Source: Protonemura montana
Lineage: Eukaryota; Arthropoda; Insecta; Plecoptera; Nemouridae
Assembly (NCBI GenBank): GCA_947568835.1
Contig: OX387606.1
Coordinates: 19,439,940-19,503,939 of the forward strand
Length of the DNA stretch: 64,000 nucleotides
Reading direction: 5' to 3'
Shown: positions 63,511-64,000 of the stretch, piece by piece
How the letters are laid out: every line of letters starts with the position of its first letter
How positions within the stretch are numbered: the stretch's first letter is position 1
The notes under the pieces: generated by a model
The model's input: only the letters and a program-made list of their open reading frames with translations
Told to the model about the DNA's origin: nothing
Databases searched by the model: none
Translations under genes and position numbers: made by a program

Positions 63511-64000
63511 ATGCCACCCATCGGTACCGAGACCAGTCAAGTGGTACCCTCCCCTACGGGAAGCGACGTTATCGGTGACGAAGTTGCTGCCCCTATTACA
63601 AACACTCCGTCTCCTTCAGTGACACCTTCGCCACCCCCTCAAGCAGTGTATCGTCCACAACATGAAGATGAACCATATCTTAGAGAACTGCATCCGTTTG
63701 TTCCATTTGCACCGTACCCAGGAAATCCCAACGACTGTCTCCCGCTGAACACAAATCTGGTTTCTGTACTGGTGAGAATTTTATCAGCTGAATGTTAGAG
63801 TTAAACGGTTGATTTGACATCAAAAAAATGTTGTGATATCCTTTCGTGTAGAAACAAGTGTCCGGCAAAGAAGATCTGAATGAGGTGTACGAGTTAAGAC
63901 TTCGTGTAATTGCTCAAGAGATGAGCCTGCAAAGGCTTTGCTACCTTGTACCAAATCTCAGGGAGCTCTCTCTTGATGGAAGTCGTCTGATTTCACTCAG
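63511..64000 (+). CDS. Leucine-rich repeat protein, LRRC56-like, 5' part (cut by window edge)
   Basis: Exon 1 is 63511-63771 (87 codons) and starts MPPIGTETSQVVPSPTGSD. It is Pro/Ser/Thr-rich and probably disordered. A good donor (GTGAGA) and acceptor (tcgtgtag) lead in phase 0 to exon 2 at 63852, which reads to the window edge. Exon 2 encodes EDLNEVYELRLRVIAQEMS, then LVPNLRELSLDGSRLISLR. The order (DL..V..L.. then PNL..L.L.GS.L.SLR) resembles the start of LRRC56, an axonemal dynein-arm assembly/transport factor. Only the first repeat is visible, so another LRR protein is possible. No upstream start was seen. The end lies outside the window. Confidence 0.6.

Noticed and set aside
1-64000. 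CRISPR arrays, prokaryotic operons or integrated viral genes
   Set aside because: No spaced direct repeats, no polycistronic coding and no viral polymerase, capsid or envelope motifs were seen; the content is typical animal nuclear DNA.

Overview
The window is nuclear DNA from an arthropod, most likely an insect. The evidence is the gene set: a five-LIM muscle protein of the Mlp84B type, a 184-residue Mp20/transgelin, an Ir93a-type variant ionotropic receptor (a chemo/hygro/thermosensory family known from arthropods) and XPC. All are spliced genes with GT-AG introns. The genus cannot be read from the sequence. All exon limits below were placed by eye from splice sites, reading phase and protein family signatures.

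Layout. 1-22529 has no recognisable coding exon. It holds AT-rich clusters of homeodomain-type sites, GA/CT-rich tracts and one GC-rich, promoter-like island near 14.1-14.5 kb, and looks like the regulatory domain of a developmental gene outside the window. 22530-28586 (+) is a complete seven-exon XPC DNA damage sensor gene. One of its introns carries a composite repeat: a tRNA-like unit between exact 41-bp inverted repeats. 30686-39283 (-) is a complete muscle LIM protein gene, convergent with XPC. 39.3-51.4 kb is mostly non-coding. It holds a possible 5' UTR exon of the LIM gene, a 50-bp minisatellite, two tandem degenerate 5S-rRNA-like units and a small unassigned ORF. 51465-54747 (-) is a complete four-exon Mp20 gene with a TATA-like/Inr promoter. 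55562-62193 (-) is an eight-exon Ir93a-like receptor. 63511 to the right edge (+) is the 5' end of a leucine-rich-repeat gene resembling LRRC56, head-to-head with the receptor.

Function. Mlp84B and Mp20 are both muscle sarcomere/actin-cytoskeleton genes on the same strand, and both use GC-rich codons, as highly expressed genes often do. XPC, Ir93a and the LRR gene look unrelated in function.

Most interesting content. The LIM gene can make several proteins. It has two homologous 97-nt exons that appear mutually exclusive, and two alternative terminal exons that would give one-LIM and two-LIM proteins beside the five-LIM form. One splice donor also overlaps an in-frame stop, so intron retention would give a four-LIM form. 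The Ir93a-like receptor seems to lack the long amino-terminal domain and carries a duplicated, apparently dead piece of its own third exon.
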